NCBI GenBank assembly: GCA_026646885.1
Contig: JAPKHK010000010.1
Location: forward strand, 38,703-102,702
DNA length: 64,000 nt
Direction: 5' to 3'
Origin: Casimicrobiaceae bacterium
GTDB taxonomy: Bacteria > Pseudomonadota > Gammaproteobacteria > Burkholderiales > Casimicrobiaceae
Positions 17,404 through 26,900 of this stretch are shown one piece after another. Every line of letters starts with the position of its first letter. Position 1 is the first letter of the stretch. A program made the position numbers and the translations under genes. Below the pieces are notes generated by a model. The model ran no database searches, was not told where the DNA came from, and worked only from the letters and a program-made list of their open reading frames with translations.

Positions 17404-18345
17404 CCGGTGCTAGGCATTTCCGTGCGCACCGACTATTTCGAACGCCTCTACCATGCCTTGAATCTCGGCGAAGAGAACAGCATCGCCATGGTGCGGGAAG
17501 ATGGCAGACTGCTCTACCGCCACCCCTTCGATGCGCGCTACACGAATATCGAACTTTCGCAGGAGCCGGACTTCCGGCGGATTCGCGAATCCGGTAACGG
17601 GACTTTTACCAGCTTCAGCCCCTTCGATGGGAAGCTGCGCATCATCGGCTACACGCGCGGCGGCGAGTTTCCTTTTTTTGCCGTGGTCTCGACTCATGAG
17701 TCCACGGTGCTTAAGCAGTGGCGCGAAAACTCGCTCATCTACGCCCTGCTGGGTCTATTGGCCTATTTCGCGGTGCTCGCTTTCTGTTATTTCAGCCTCC
17801 GGCAACTGCGCCACCTCCTGGCTGTTTCTCACGTCTCGCTGCACGACCCGCTCACCGCCCTGCCCAACCGGCGCTATTTCGATCAGCTCGTCGATGCGGA
17901 ATGGCGTCGCGCAGCCCGCAGCCAGAACTCTTTTGCGTTTTTGTTCATCGACATCGACCACTTCAAAGCCTTCAATGATCGTTATGGCCACGACTGCGGC
18001 GATCAGTGCCTGCGCCAGGTAGCCAGCGCGCTCAGTGCCGGCCTCAAGCGGGCGGGCGATATCGTGGTGCGCTATGGGGGCGAGGAATTCGTGTGCATTC
18101 TGCCGGATACGGACTTGGCCGGCGCCCGTCAAGTTGCCGCCGGCCTAGTGGCCAATGTCGCCGCCTTGGCCTTGCCCAACCAAGCCGCGACCCCGGCGGG
18201 CGTCGTCACGATCAGCGCCGGCGTGGCGGCCGCCATTCCTCAAAGGGAAACGTCCGCGCTCGGCCTGCTGCAGCGGGCAGATGAAGCACTCTATTCGGCG
18301 AAAAGCGCGGGGCGCAATCGGGTTGCCGAAGCCGGCGCGCAATAG
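17404..18345 (+). pseudogene. 5'-truncated membrane diguanylate cyclase (Cache-GGDEF)
   Basis: The frame starts abruptly inside an extracellular Cache/PDC sensor domain (LGISVRTDYFERLYHALNLG). It continues through VREDGRLLYRHPF, one membrane segment (YALLGLLAYFAVLAFCYFSL) and a complete GGDEF domain. The active site is GGEEF with an RAGD inhibitory site five residues before it. The first membrane helix and the N-terminal part of the sensor, normally 100-200 residues, are absent. The only in-frame start upstream is a GTG inside the antisense remnant of another gene. Translation from the internal ATG at 17488 could give a 285-residue protein with an intact catalytic domain, so residual activity is possible. 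Scored as a pseudogene because of the junction. Confidence 0.7.
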
Positions 18346-18408
18346 GGTTCGCCCCAGATCACCCGTTGGACCGCAGCGCCCATTGCCATGACGGCGCGGG
18401 GCGCCGCT

Positions 18409-18594
18409 TCAATCCGTGGTTGCGCCGTTACCCTGCGATCGGAAGGCTACTTTGGCGATGACGTAGAGAATGGCGCAAGCCAGCGCAACCATGGCCACCT
18501 CCTGCCAGATTGGCCATTCGCTTGGGAGCGCGCCCTCGATGACTGCCCCCAGCGCGACCCCACTTACAAATACTACTTCCTTGCCAGTTATCAT
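18409..18594 (-). CDS. Small membrane protein with a very strong ribosome site
   Basis: This 61-residue protein starts at MITGKEVVFVSGVALG and has a hydrophobic helix at VAMVALACAILYVIAKVAF before a short polar tail. A second hydrophobic stretch lies near the start. AAGGAGGAGG stands 5-6 bases upstream of the ATG, an almost ideal Shine-Dalgarno, which argues that this is a real, well-translated gene. A longer upstream frame exists but is not needed. The family is not recognised. It lies between the truncated diguanylate cyclase and a non-coding stretch. Confidence 0.6.
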   Translation of the reverse strand: MITGKEVVFVSGVALGAVIEGALPSEWPIWQEVAMVALACAILYVIAKVAFRSQGNGATTD

Positions 18595-19078
18595 GGGTCC
18601 TCCTCCTTTTGTGGTGTTGCCGAGATCCAGCGCAAAGCGGTCTTCGCGTCCGGTCAGCGGCGCAAAGGCAATCGGGGACCGCTGCGGTACGCGGCCTCTT
18701 CGGGGAAAAAACCCCGAATTCAACTCTTCGGCTCAATACTGCTCCAGAAATATGAGGACTCCCGGCCCTAGTGGCTAAGGGGAAGCGGCCTCGCCTCAAC
18801 TTCCCGCCTCAGGCTCGATCCGCCGGCAGGCGAAAACGAGGAGCGGACGAAGTGCCTGCAGTCGCGGTGACGAATTGGCAAATTAAACGCCTGTTTTCCC
18901 GGGCCGGCAAGACCCCGCTAGAAAACCGGGTAATCCGGCTGCGGGTGCAAGAGCGAGAACGCCGTTGCTTCGGCCGTCCGAGCCACTGGCTTGTCTTCAC
19001 GCGATTCCGCCTCCGCGCGCCAGCGCGTAGAATGCCTGAACTCAATGTCCTGAGCTTATGTCGATGCAAGGAGCCTAC
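18595..19078. other. Intergenic stretch with a perfect hairpin
   Basis: About 480 bases without a convincing gene. TTCGGGG (18699-18705), a six-A loop and CCCCGAA (18712-18718) form a perfect 7-bp hairpin. A looser GTTTTC/GAAAAC pair lies near 18892-18927. The promoter of the small lipoprotein gene should be at the right end. The long open frames crossing it show no protein-like pattern. Confidence 0.4.
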
Positions 19079-19294
19079 ATGTTGCCTCGCCTCGTTGCCC
19101 CTCTCATCGCCGCCGGCGCACTGGCCGCCTGCGGCATGCCCGAAGCCACTACCGCCGCCGCCACGGCGGGCGCAGCGAAAGCGGCCGAAGCCAAAGGCGC
19201 CCAAGCCACCGCGGAACGTGCCAAGTCACGGGTGGAGCAAGCCCTGCAGGACGGGGCGGCGCAGCGCGAAGTTGCCGTGTCGCGCCAGCCCTGA
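19079..19294 (+). CDS. Small alanine-rich lipoprotein
   Basis: This 71-residue protein has a lipoprotein signal peptide, MLPRLVAPLIAAGALAAC, with lipobox LAAC and the lipidated Cys at residue 18. The mature part is a short Ala/Lys/Glu-rich, probably coiled-coil helix. AAGGAG precedes the ATG at 19079 by 6 bases. It ends 3 bases before the photolyase start, so the two are probably cotranscribed. Similar tiny lipoproteins occur in many proteobacteria with no known role. Confidence 0.65.
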   Translation: MLPRLVAPLIAAGALAACGMPEATTAAATAGAAKAAEAKGAQATAERAKSRVEQALQDGAAQREVAVSRQP

Positions 19295-19297
19295 CCC

Positions 19298-20752
19298 TTG
19301 CGCGCGCTGGTTTGGCTGCGCCGCGACCTGCGGCTTGATGATCACGCCGCCTTGGGTGCTGCACTCGCCGGCGCCCAGCGCGTCTATTGCGCCTTCGTTT
19401 TCGACCCCGACATTCTTGCTGGCCTGCCACGCCACGATCGCCGCGTGACGTTCATCTGGCAGAGCCTGAAAGCGCTGCGTCGGCGACTGCAAGATCACGG
19501 CGGCGAACTTATGGTGCGTCACGGTCGCGCCCGCGAGGAGTTGCCGCGCCTCGCCAGCGCACTGGGAGTGACCCAAGTTTTTGCCGCGATGGATGACGAA
19601 CCCGAGGCCCAGGCACGCGATGTTGCGGTGGGTGACGCGCTGCGCAGCCAGGGCATCACCTTCGAGCTTTGCAAGGACCAGGTGATCTTCGCGCGCGACG
19701 AAGTGCTCACCCAGGCGGGACACCCTTACACCGCCTTTACCCCCTATCGCAAAGCCTGGCTCACGCTGCTGAGCGAAGCGGAACTCGCGCCCCGACTCGA
19801 TCCCGCGCTGCTGTCCCGTCTTGCCAAACCGGCGCGGGACAACCGTTTTCCTGATCTCGAAGAACTGGGCTTTACTCCCGCCGATTTGACCGCGCCCGGG
19901 CTGCTACCCGGCGAAGAGGGCGCCGAGGCGACCCTGGCCGCCTTTTTGCCCCGCCTCGACCAATACGCCCAGACCCGCGACTATCCGGCCCTCGCAGGCA
20001 CCTCCGGTTTGGCCATACACAATCGCTACGGGACCATCTCGATCCGCCGCCTGGTGCGCCTCGCGCGGCAAAACGCCTCGGTCGGCGCGCAAACCTGGCT
20101 GGCCGAACTGATCTGGCGCGAGTTCTTCTTTCAGGTACTCTATTTTCATCCGCAGGCCGCGCGGAAGGCCTTCCGCCCTGCCTACGCGCATCTCGCCTGG
20201 CCCAATGACGAGGCGCTCTTCTGCGCCTGGTGCGAAGGACGCACCGGCTACCCGCTGGTGGATGCCGCCCTGCGTGAACTGGTCGCCACCGGCCAGATGC
20301 ACAACCGCCTGCGTATGGTGGTCGCTTCATTCCTTTGCAAAGATCTCTTGATCGATTGGCGCTGGGGCGAGCAATTTTTCGCCCGCCATTTGAACGACTT
20401 CGACTTGGCGGCCAACAACGGCAATTGGCAATGGGCCGCCTCGACGGGTTGCGACGCGCAGCCCTGGTTCCGCATTTTCAATCCGGTCAATCAATCGCGG
20501 AAATTCGATCCGGAAGGCGCCTACATTCGGCGGTGGCTGCCCGAACTGCGCGCCCTTCCTACGCCTCCTTTACACGCACCCTGGACGTTTTCCGGCGCGG
20601 CGGCGGTCTCCGGCTTTCGCCTCGGCCGCGACTACCCGGAGCCGGTGGTCGACCATGCGCGGCAACGAACCTTGGCCTTGGCGCTGTATGGTGCCGCCTC
20701 GGGCAACGCGAAGAAAGGCCGGGGCACCGTCGACACCGGCGATTCAGGGTAA
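19298..20752 (+). CDS. phrB: Deoxyribodipyrimidine photolyase (class I CPD photolyase)
   Basis: This 484-residue flavoprotein repairs UV-induced cyclobutane pyrimidine dimers using blue light. The N-terminal antenna domain starts LVWLRRDLRLDDHAAL. The FAD-binding C-terminal part has TGYPLVDAALREL, MHNRLRMVVASFL, the DWRWGEQFFARHLNDFDLA region and NGNWQWAASTGCDAQPWFRI, where the conserved Trp and Asn residues sit. Length and motifs are those of a full photolyase rather than a Cry-DASH. The start is TTG at 19298, right after the lipoprotein stop; no ATG is available in the conserved N-terminus. The next gene starts 12 bases downstream. Confidence 0.95.
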   Translation: MRALVWLRRDLRLDDHAALGAALAGAQRVYCAFVFDPDILAGLPRHDRRVTFIWQSLKALRRRLQDHGGELMVRHGRAREELPRLASALGVTQVFAAMDDEPEAQARDVAVGDALRSQGITFELCKDQVIFARDEVLTQAGHPYTAFTPYRKAWLTLLSEAELAPRLDPALLSRLAKPARDNRFPDLEELGFTPADLTAPGLLPGEEGAEATLAAFLPRLDQYAQTRDYPALAGTSGLAIHNRYGTISIRRLVRLARQNASVGAQTWLAELIWREFFFQVLYFHPQAARKAFRPAYAHLAWPNDEALFCAWCEGRTGYPLVDAALRELVATGQMHNRLRMVVASFLCKDLLIDWRWGEQFFARHLNDFDLAANNGNWQWAASTGCDAQPWFRIFNPVNQSRKFDPEGAYIRRWLPELRALPTPPLHAPWTFSGAAAVSGFRLGRDYPEPVVDHARQRTLALALYGAASGNAKKGRGTVDTGDSG

Positions 20753-20764
20753 GATGGATGCGCC

Positions 20765-22432
20765 ATGATGCCATTCACCATCAAGCGGCGCATCCAACTC
20801 CTGGCTTTCGTGGTCTTGGGCGGTTTGTTTTCCTTGGCGCTGCTGCATTTTCGCGTCTCGGAACGCGAACTCGAACAACACGCCGAACTGGTCACCCTGC
20901 TCGAACAAACCGCGAGCCTCGCGCGCCTAGTCCACGAATTGCAACGCGAGCGCGCCTTTTCCAGCAGTCATCTGGCCACCACGAACCAAAACTTCGAGCG
21001 CGACCTGCGCTCCCAATACGAACGGACCGACCAAGGCTTGCGGGAATTGGCGGCGCAGGCGCCCGAGCGCCGCGACGATCTGGCCACCCAAGATGCGCTG
21101 CGACGCCAAGTCTTGGAGCGGCAGGTCACCGCCAGCGAAGCCTTCGCGCTTTATACTGCCCAGATCGTCCGTCTACTCGCCACCGGCGAGCGTCTGAGTC
21201 TCGCCGCCGGCGGACATCCGCTACAACCGGAACTTTTTGCGTTCTTGCAATGGGTCTTGGCCAAGGAATTCTTGGGCCAGAGCCGCGGCACCTTACTTGG
21301 CGCTCGCGCCGAGGGCGGCGTCGATGCGGCCTGGATTGCCCGTTTGGGCGAACGTACCGGCCTGTTCGAATGGCACCTGGCAAGACACCGACAGCTCTCT
21401 GGCGATCAGCAAAGTGCCCTGCCGACGACGGACACCCCCGAGATTAGGGCGGCGCGCGCCGTTCTGGCCAACGCGATCGCACGCGCGCCCGAACGGGTGA
21501 GCGAGGAGCAGCGCCGGAACTGGTATGCGACGATGAGCGCCGCCATCGATTCCCTGCATCGAAGTGAACTGGCCACGCTCGATCGCTTGCGGGGCGAGGC
21601 GCGAGCCTTGCAGACCGAGGCAAGACTCAGACTCAATGCACAGCGGGCCGGGCTTTTGCTCGTGGCAGCGGTGCTGATCTATCTGGCGCTGACCTCGCTG
21701 CGCCAGATTCTCGACGCCTTGCAAGTGGCGCTGCACGGCGTGCGGCGCGCCAGACACAGCGAACCCCCACTGCACCCTCCCGAGGCGGACGACGAAGTCG
21801 GCGAAATCGAGCAAAGCATCGGGCAGATGCTCGACCTCGTCGAGCGGCTCAATGTGCGCGCCTCGACGGACCCCCTCACCCAAGCCCTCAACCGCCAGGG
21901 TTTGAGCGAAGCGGCAACGGCGGAATTGGAACGAGCCCGGCGCTACGGTCGCAGGCTCTCGATGATTGTGTTCGATCTCGATCACTTCAAGCGGATCAAC
22001 GACGAGTTCGGCCACGCCGCGGGCGATCGCGTGTTGCAGACGGTGGCCCGGCTGGTGCAGGAGAATCTGCGCCTAGCCGACGTGTTCGCACGCTGGGGCG
22101 GCGAGGAGTTTGTCATCCTCGCGCCCGAGAGTTCCGAGGAAGAGGCCATGCAGCTTGCCGAGAAACTGCGCGCGGCCTTCCAAACCTTCCGCTCCCCGGA
22201 AATACCGATCTTCGCCGCGAGCTTTGGTGTTGCCGCCTACACCGCGAGCGACGATTTCGACCGCCTCTTTGACCGCGCCGATCAAGCGCTCTACGCGGCC
22301 AAGACCACCGGGCGAGATCGCGTGGTCGGATTCAGCCGACAGCCCGAAATGCCCAAGCAAGCCCTCGGCGGCCGGCGGCGGGATCGGAGCCTCGTTCCGC
22401 CCGCGACAGGCCCGCGCGGCGGTAATACCTGA
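20765..22432 (+). CDS. NIT-domain diguanylate cyclase
   Basis: This 555-residue membrane sensor has TM1 at about 8-27 and TM2 at about 297-315. They flank a periplasmic helical region with the NIT (nitrate/nitrite-sensing-type) motif LQRERAFSSSHL near 58-69. A linker leads to a GGDEF domain with DPLTQALNRQG, FDLDHFKRINDEFGH, active site GGEEF and an RLAD inhibitory site five residues upstream. It should make cyclic di-GMP in the cytoplasm in response to a periplasmic signal. ATG codons occur at 20765 and 20768. It follows the photolyase closely and may be cotranscribed. The ligand is not proven. Confidence 0.85.
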   Translation: MMPFTIKRRIQLLAFVVLGGLFSLALLHFRVSERELEQHAELVTLLEQTASLARLVHELQRERAFSSSHLATTNQNFERDLRSQYERTDQGLRELAAQAPERRDDLATQDALRRQVLERQVTASEAFALYTAQIVRLLATGERLSLAAGGHPLQPELFAFLQWVLAKEFLGQSRGTLLGARAEGGVDAAWIARLGERTGLFEWHLARHRQLSGDQQSALPTTDTPEIRAARAVLANAIARAPERVSEEQRRNWYATMSAAIDSLHRSELATLDRLRGEARALQTEARLRLNAQRAGLLLVAAVLIYLALTSLRQILDALQVALHGVRRARHSEPPLHPPEADDEVGEIEQSIGQMLDLVERLNVRASTDPLTQALNRQGLSEAATAELERARRYGRRLSMIVFDLDHFKRINDEFGHAAGDRVLQTVARLVQENLRLADVFARWGGEEFVILAPESSEEEAMQLAEKLRAAFQTFRSPEIPIFAASFGVAAYTASDDFDRLFDRADQALYAAKTTGRDRVVGFSRQPEMPKQALGGRRRDRSLVPPATGPRGGNT

Positions 22433-22482
22433 AACCGCCACCTGCCGCGCCGAGGCACGATGCGACCGCGGCAAGCGCAAAC

Positions 22483-22851
22483 ATGCCCACCGACCACACG
22501 CGCCTCCCGGCAATAACCCCCTACCTCACTAAAGACGGTTCGCAAATCCGCGAGCTCATGCACCCCGCGCAACACGGCAATGCGGCGCAAAGTCTCGCCG
22601 AAGCGACGGTGCCCGCAGGCTGCTGCACACACCTACATCGCCACCTCGTGAGCGAGGAGCTGTATCACGTCACCGCGGGGCGCGGTCGCATGTACTTGGG
22701 TACCGCGTGTTTTGAAGTGGAGTCCGGCGACACCGTGTTCATCTCCCCCGGCACCGCGCACAAGATCGAGGCGCTGGGCGACACCGCGCTGGTCATGCTT
22801 TGCTGCTGCAGCCCGGCTTATGCCCATGATGATACCGAGGTGCTCGACTAA
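22483..22851 (+). CDS. Cupin-domain protein
   Basis: This 122-residue single-domain cupin has the metal-binding first motif HLHRHLVSEELYHVTAGRG (two His and a Glu as likely ligands). The second motif is GDTVFISPGTAHKIEALGD, containing the last His. Such proteins are small isomerases, dioxygenases or binding proteins. Nothing in the context names the substrate. Three cysteines cluster near the C-terminus (LCCCS). It lies 50 bases after the diguanylate cyclase gene and converges on the DUF3301 gene. Confidence 0.8.
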   Translation: MPTDHTRLPAITPYLTKDGSQIRELMHPAQHGNAAQSLAEATVPAGCCTHLHRHLVSEELYHVTAGRGRMYLGTACFEVESGDTVFISPGTAHKIEALGDTALVMLCCCSPAYAHDDTEVLD

Positions 22852-22875
22852 ATCCGCTGCGTTTAACCTACGTGT

Positions 22876-23208
22876 TCAATGCACCAAGGTGAGCGGCGGT
22901 CGCTTGGGGAAACCCACGTTCAGCACCAGCACACGATGCCCCAGCATCACCACCCCGCCTTTGAGGCGGTTGTCGCCGGTGTCGCTGTACTCAAAATCGT
23001 AAGCGCGGCGCAGCTGGGTACGGCCATCGTCGTTCTTCGCCAGGCTCAGTTTGGCAATCGACACTGTTTCGTCCAGCAGTTGCCAGCCTTCGGCCTGGCA
23101 GGCGGCGCGCGCCGCGGCGATGCCGATCTCGCGCGCTTTCAGGCTGTCCATCCACAACCAGATCAAGCCGATCAACAGCACCAGGCCGAACAACTCCCAG
23201 CTTAGCAT
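22876..23208 (-). CDS. DUF3301 membrane-anchored protein
   Basis: This 110-residue protein has one N-terminal membrane helix (LFGLVLLIGLIWLWMDSL). A soluble domain follows with AARAACQAEGWQLLDETV, RRAYDFEYSDTGDNRLKGGV and a GHRVLVLNVG end, as in DUF3301 proteins of beta- and gammaproteobacteria. The function of the family is unknown. Its start overlaps the stop of the YhhN gene by 7 bases, so it is the last gene of the efflux/YhhN transcription unit. Confidence 0.8.
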   Translation of the reverse strand: MLSWELFGLVLLIGLIWLWMDSLKAREIGIAAARAACQAEGWQLLDETVSIAKLSLAKNDDGRTQLRRAYDFEYSDTGDNRLKGGVVMLGHRVLVLNVGFPKRPPLTLVH

Positions 23209-23891
23209 CGAGCTCGCTCCTCGCTCGTTTGAGCGCGCGCTGGCGGCGGAATCAATGCGCCGAAGCCCAGCAAACCCAGCCCGAGAAAATAGACCGAGAC
23301 ATTGAAGGGCTGCGGTGGCCAGCCGGTAGTAACAAATTTAGCCCAGGCGAGCAAAGCATCCGAGAGCATGAAGGCCACCGCGCCGGCAACCGCCAGCGGA
23401 TGACCGTCGGAAAGGATTACGGCGCTCACCATCAGGGTGATCACCACGATATAGGCGAGGACGGGAATGCGCAGCGCGCCCAGGTGAGGCCAAAGCAGCG
23501 CGGTCATGCCCGCGCAGAAGGCCGCCACCAGCCACACTCCGAGGTGACGCGGGCTCGGTTGCCTGCGGCGCATCCAGAAGTGGGCAATAAAGAAAAGATG
23601 CGCGATCAGAAATGCCACCAGGCCAGGCACGAAGTAGCGCCCGCGATCGATGTCCAGAATCACGTCGCCAGCGCCGCAGAATAGCGCGCCAGCAAGCAAA
23701 GTGCCTTTGCGCCACTTCACCAGTCCCGGAAAACGCGTCACCGCCAGAGCCAGCGCCAGCGCGGGAATCACCTTGATCAAGAAGCTGCCGGCAAATCCTG
23801 GGGCGAAGACTTTTCCCGCAACGAACGCGGCTGCCGCCACCCCGAACACGATGAGGCAAAGGCGGGCGAAACCCGGGAGGTTTTCATTCAT
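23202..23891 (-). CDS. YhhN-family membrane protein (lysoplasmalogenase-type)
   Basis: This 229-residue protein is almost entirely hydrophobic, with about eight membrane helices. It carries the YhhN/TMEM86 pattern: KVIPALALALAV, GALFCGAGDVILD, a PGLVAFLIAHLFFIAHF segment and VAFMLSDALLAWAKF with conserved Asp residues. Characterised relatives hydrolyse the vinyl-ether bond of lysoplasmalogens in the membrane; the bacterial role is less clear. It starts 32 bases after the RND transporter stop and overlaps the DUF3301 start, so it is probably expressed with the pump. Confidence 0.8.
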   Translation of the reverse strand: MNENLPGFARLCLIVFGVAAAAFVAGKVFAPGFAGSFLIKVIPALALALAVTRFPGLVKWRKGTLLAGALFCGAGDVILDIDRGRYFVPGLVAFLIAHLFFIAHFWMRRRQPSPRHLGVWLVAAFCAGMTALLWPHLGALRIPVLAYIVVITLMVSAVILSDGHPLAVAGAVAFMLSDALLAWAKFVTTGWPPQPFNVSVYFLGLGLLGFGALIPPPARAQTSEERARC

Positions 23892-23923
23892 GTGTAGTCC
23901 TCGAAGAGCGACACCGAGCGCAC

Positions 23924-26900
23924 TCACGCGGGCGCCGGCCGGCGACCGGTCAGGCGCAAAACACCGCGACTCACCAGCCGCCACACCCAGCGCACCAGGA
24001 AGAGCGTAAACAGAGCCTCCACCAGCGTCATGACGAAGGCGGGCGCGGCATGCCAGCGCTCGCTGCGGCGGCGGAACTTGGCGATGGCGCGATCGCGGGC
24101 AATCTCGATGGAATCATAGAAGCTCGGCACCACCAGCAAGGTCAACAGCGTGGAGGTGATGGTGCCGCCAATGATTGCCACCGCCATGGGGCGGTAAAAC
24201 TCGGCGCTGTCCCCCACGCCGATGGCCACCGGCAACATGCCAGCGATGAGCGCGAAAGTGGTCATGAGTATCGGCCGCAAGCGCCGGCGGCCCGCTTCCA
24301 TCAGCGCTTTTTCGCGATCCATGCCGGCACGTTCCCGCGCCCGGGCGGCGTCGAGCAGCAGAATGGCGTTTTTGGCCACCAAGCCCATGAGCATGATCAC
24401 ACCAATGAAGCTCATCAAATTGAGGGTGCCGCGCGTCACCAGCAGCGCCAGCACCACTCCGATGGGGGTGAACAAGAGCGAGAGCATCACCGGTACCGGC
24501 GCGGTGAAGGAACCGAACTGCATCACCAAGATGAGGTACATCAGCGCCACTCCCATCACCAAAGCGATGGCCATTTCGCGAAAGACCTCCTGCTGGTCGC
24601 GCGAGGCGCCGGCCAATTCCAACCCATAACCCGGCGGGAAATTCATGGCCCGGGCCAGCTTCATGGCATCGGCGGTGACTTCGCCCGACGCGCGCCCCTC
24701 GGCGTTGGCCGACACGGTGATCATGCGCTTGCCATCGACGTGCTGGATTTGCGAAGGCCCCTTGCCCATGCTGATGGTGGCGATCTGCTCCAGGGGCACG
24801 ATTTGATTGCTGCCCGAAACGGCGATGGGCAGGCGCTCGATGTTGCTGGCATCGACCCGGTCGGAGGGATGCAAGCGCACCGACACATCACGGGTTTCGC
24901 CCGCCGGATCGACCCAGTCGCCCACCTCCACGCCGGCAAAGGCCACGCGCAGGGCCTGCGCGGCGTCGGCCGCGGAAATCCCCAGTGCGTTGGCGAGCCC
25001 CCGGTCGAGTTCGATACGCAACTCGTCTTGCGGGTCTTGCTCCGAGAGGCCGATGTCCACCGCCCCCTTCACCGATTTCATTTTCGCCATGAACTCGTTG
25101 GTGAGCTCCTGCAAGCGCCGGATGTCCGGCCCGGCGAAACGAATCTGCACCGGTTTCTGCGCCCCGCCGGAGAGGTCGTCGAGCACCACATACTCCGCAC
25201 CCACGAGTCGCGCCACCAGACTGCGCAATTCCTTGGCAATGGCTTGTGAAGTGCGCTTGCGCTCCCTGCCCTCGCCGATATCGACGTAGATGCGCCCACC
25301 GCTCGCATTGACGTAACTGTTGGTCGCTTTCACTTCCGGCAGGGTGCGCGCCAAAGCGGCGGCGGCTTCCATTTTCAAGCGGGCATATTCGAGGCTGCTG
25401 GAAGAGGGCGTGCGCACCTCGATGGCCACGGTGTCTTGGTCGGAAGTGGGCAAGAAGCTCGTACCGCCGAATTTGACTTGCAAGGCCAGCGCGGCCACCA
25501 AGCTCGCCACGGTGAAAAAGAACATCCAGCGCCGGTGGTGCAGCGCCCAGGCGATTACTTTGCCGTAGCGGTCGGCCTGATGGTCGAACCAAGCGTTGAA
25601 CCCTGCCAACCAGCGCGAGAGCCCGCGACGCGGCGCGTGTTGGTAACCGGGAGGGTCGCCCCAATAAGCCGAGAGCATGGGGTCGAGGGTGAAGGAAATC
25701 AAAAGACTCACCAGCACCGAAGCCACCACGGTCAGGCCGAAGGGACGGAACCATTCGCCCGAAACGCCGGGCATGAAAGCGACCGGCACGAAGACCGCCA
25801 CGATGGACATCGTGGTGGCCGTCACCGCCAGGCCGATTTCGGCGGTGCCTTCGAGGGCCGCGCGCCTTCGCTCGGAACCGCGTTCCATGTGCCGCACGAT
25901 GTTCTCGCGCACCACGATGGCGTCGTCGATCAACACCCCGATGGCCAGCGACAGCCCCAAGAGGCTCATGAAGTTGAGGGTAAAGCCGCACAACCATACC
26001 GCGATGAAAGCGGCGATGACCGAGGTCGGCAGACTCAGCGCGGTGATCAGCGTCGAGCGCCAAGAGTTGAGAAAGAGGTAGACCACCAACACCGTGAGTC
26101 CGGCGCCGAACACCAGCGCGTGGATGACGTTGTCGAGACTGTCGCTGGCCGCGCGGCCGCCATCCTGGGTCACTTCGAGCTTGGTGCCGGCTGGCAGGGT
26201 CTTGTTGATTTCCGCCACTTGCGCGCGGATTTCGTCGGCCACGGACACCGTGCTCGCCTCGCGCGTGCGCGTGATGGACATGCCGACATTGGGGTGTCCG
26301 CTCCTGACCGACAAGCCGGAAAGCTCGGCGAAACCGTCTTGCACCGAAGCCAACTGTCCCAGGCGCACCACTTCGTTGCCGCGGCGGCGCACCACGATCT
26401 GCTCGAACTCGGCGGGAGACTCGATGCGCCCGATGAGCCGTATGCTCTGATTCTCGAGCTGACCGCGCACCATGCCCACCGGCGCCGTGGCATTCTGCGC
26501 ACGCAAAGCCGCCACCACTTCGGTGACTGAGACGTTGTACTCCCTGAGCTTGCCGGCGTGGAGCAGCACCGACAGTTCGCGCCGCAGCGCGCCGCTGACG
26601 TTGACCGTCGCCACCCCGTTGATGGCGCGGAAGCGGTCGGCGAGCTGGTCTTCGGCCAGGCGGGAGATTTCCGCATGGTTTTGCTGGGTGGAAGAAAGCG
26701 CAAGCTGCATGATCGGCTGCGCCGACGGATCGACGCGAAAGAGCACCGGCTCGCGAATCTCCACCGGCAGTTTGTGCCGCACCGAGGCGATGGCATTGCG
26801 CACCTCGTCGGCGGCTTCGACCATGTTCTTGCCGAAGTTGAAGACCATGATGACGCGCGCCAGACCTTCGCTGGCGGTGGAGCGCGTCTGATACACCCCG

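Noticed and set aside
24050..25249. 399-codon plus-strand frame opposite the RND pump
   Set aside because: Antisense shadow of a conserved transporter. The translation is His/Gly/Arg-rich without secondary-structure pattern.
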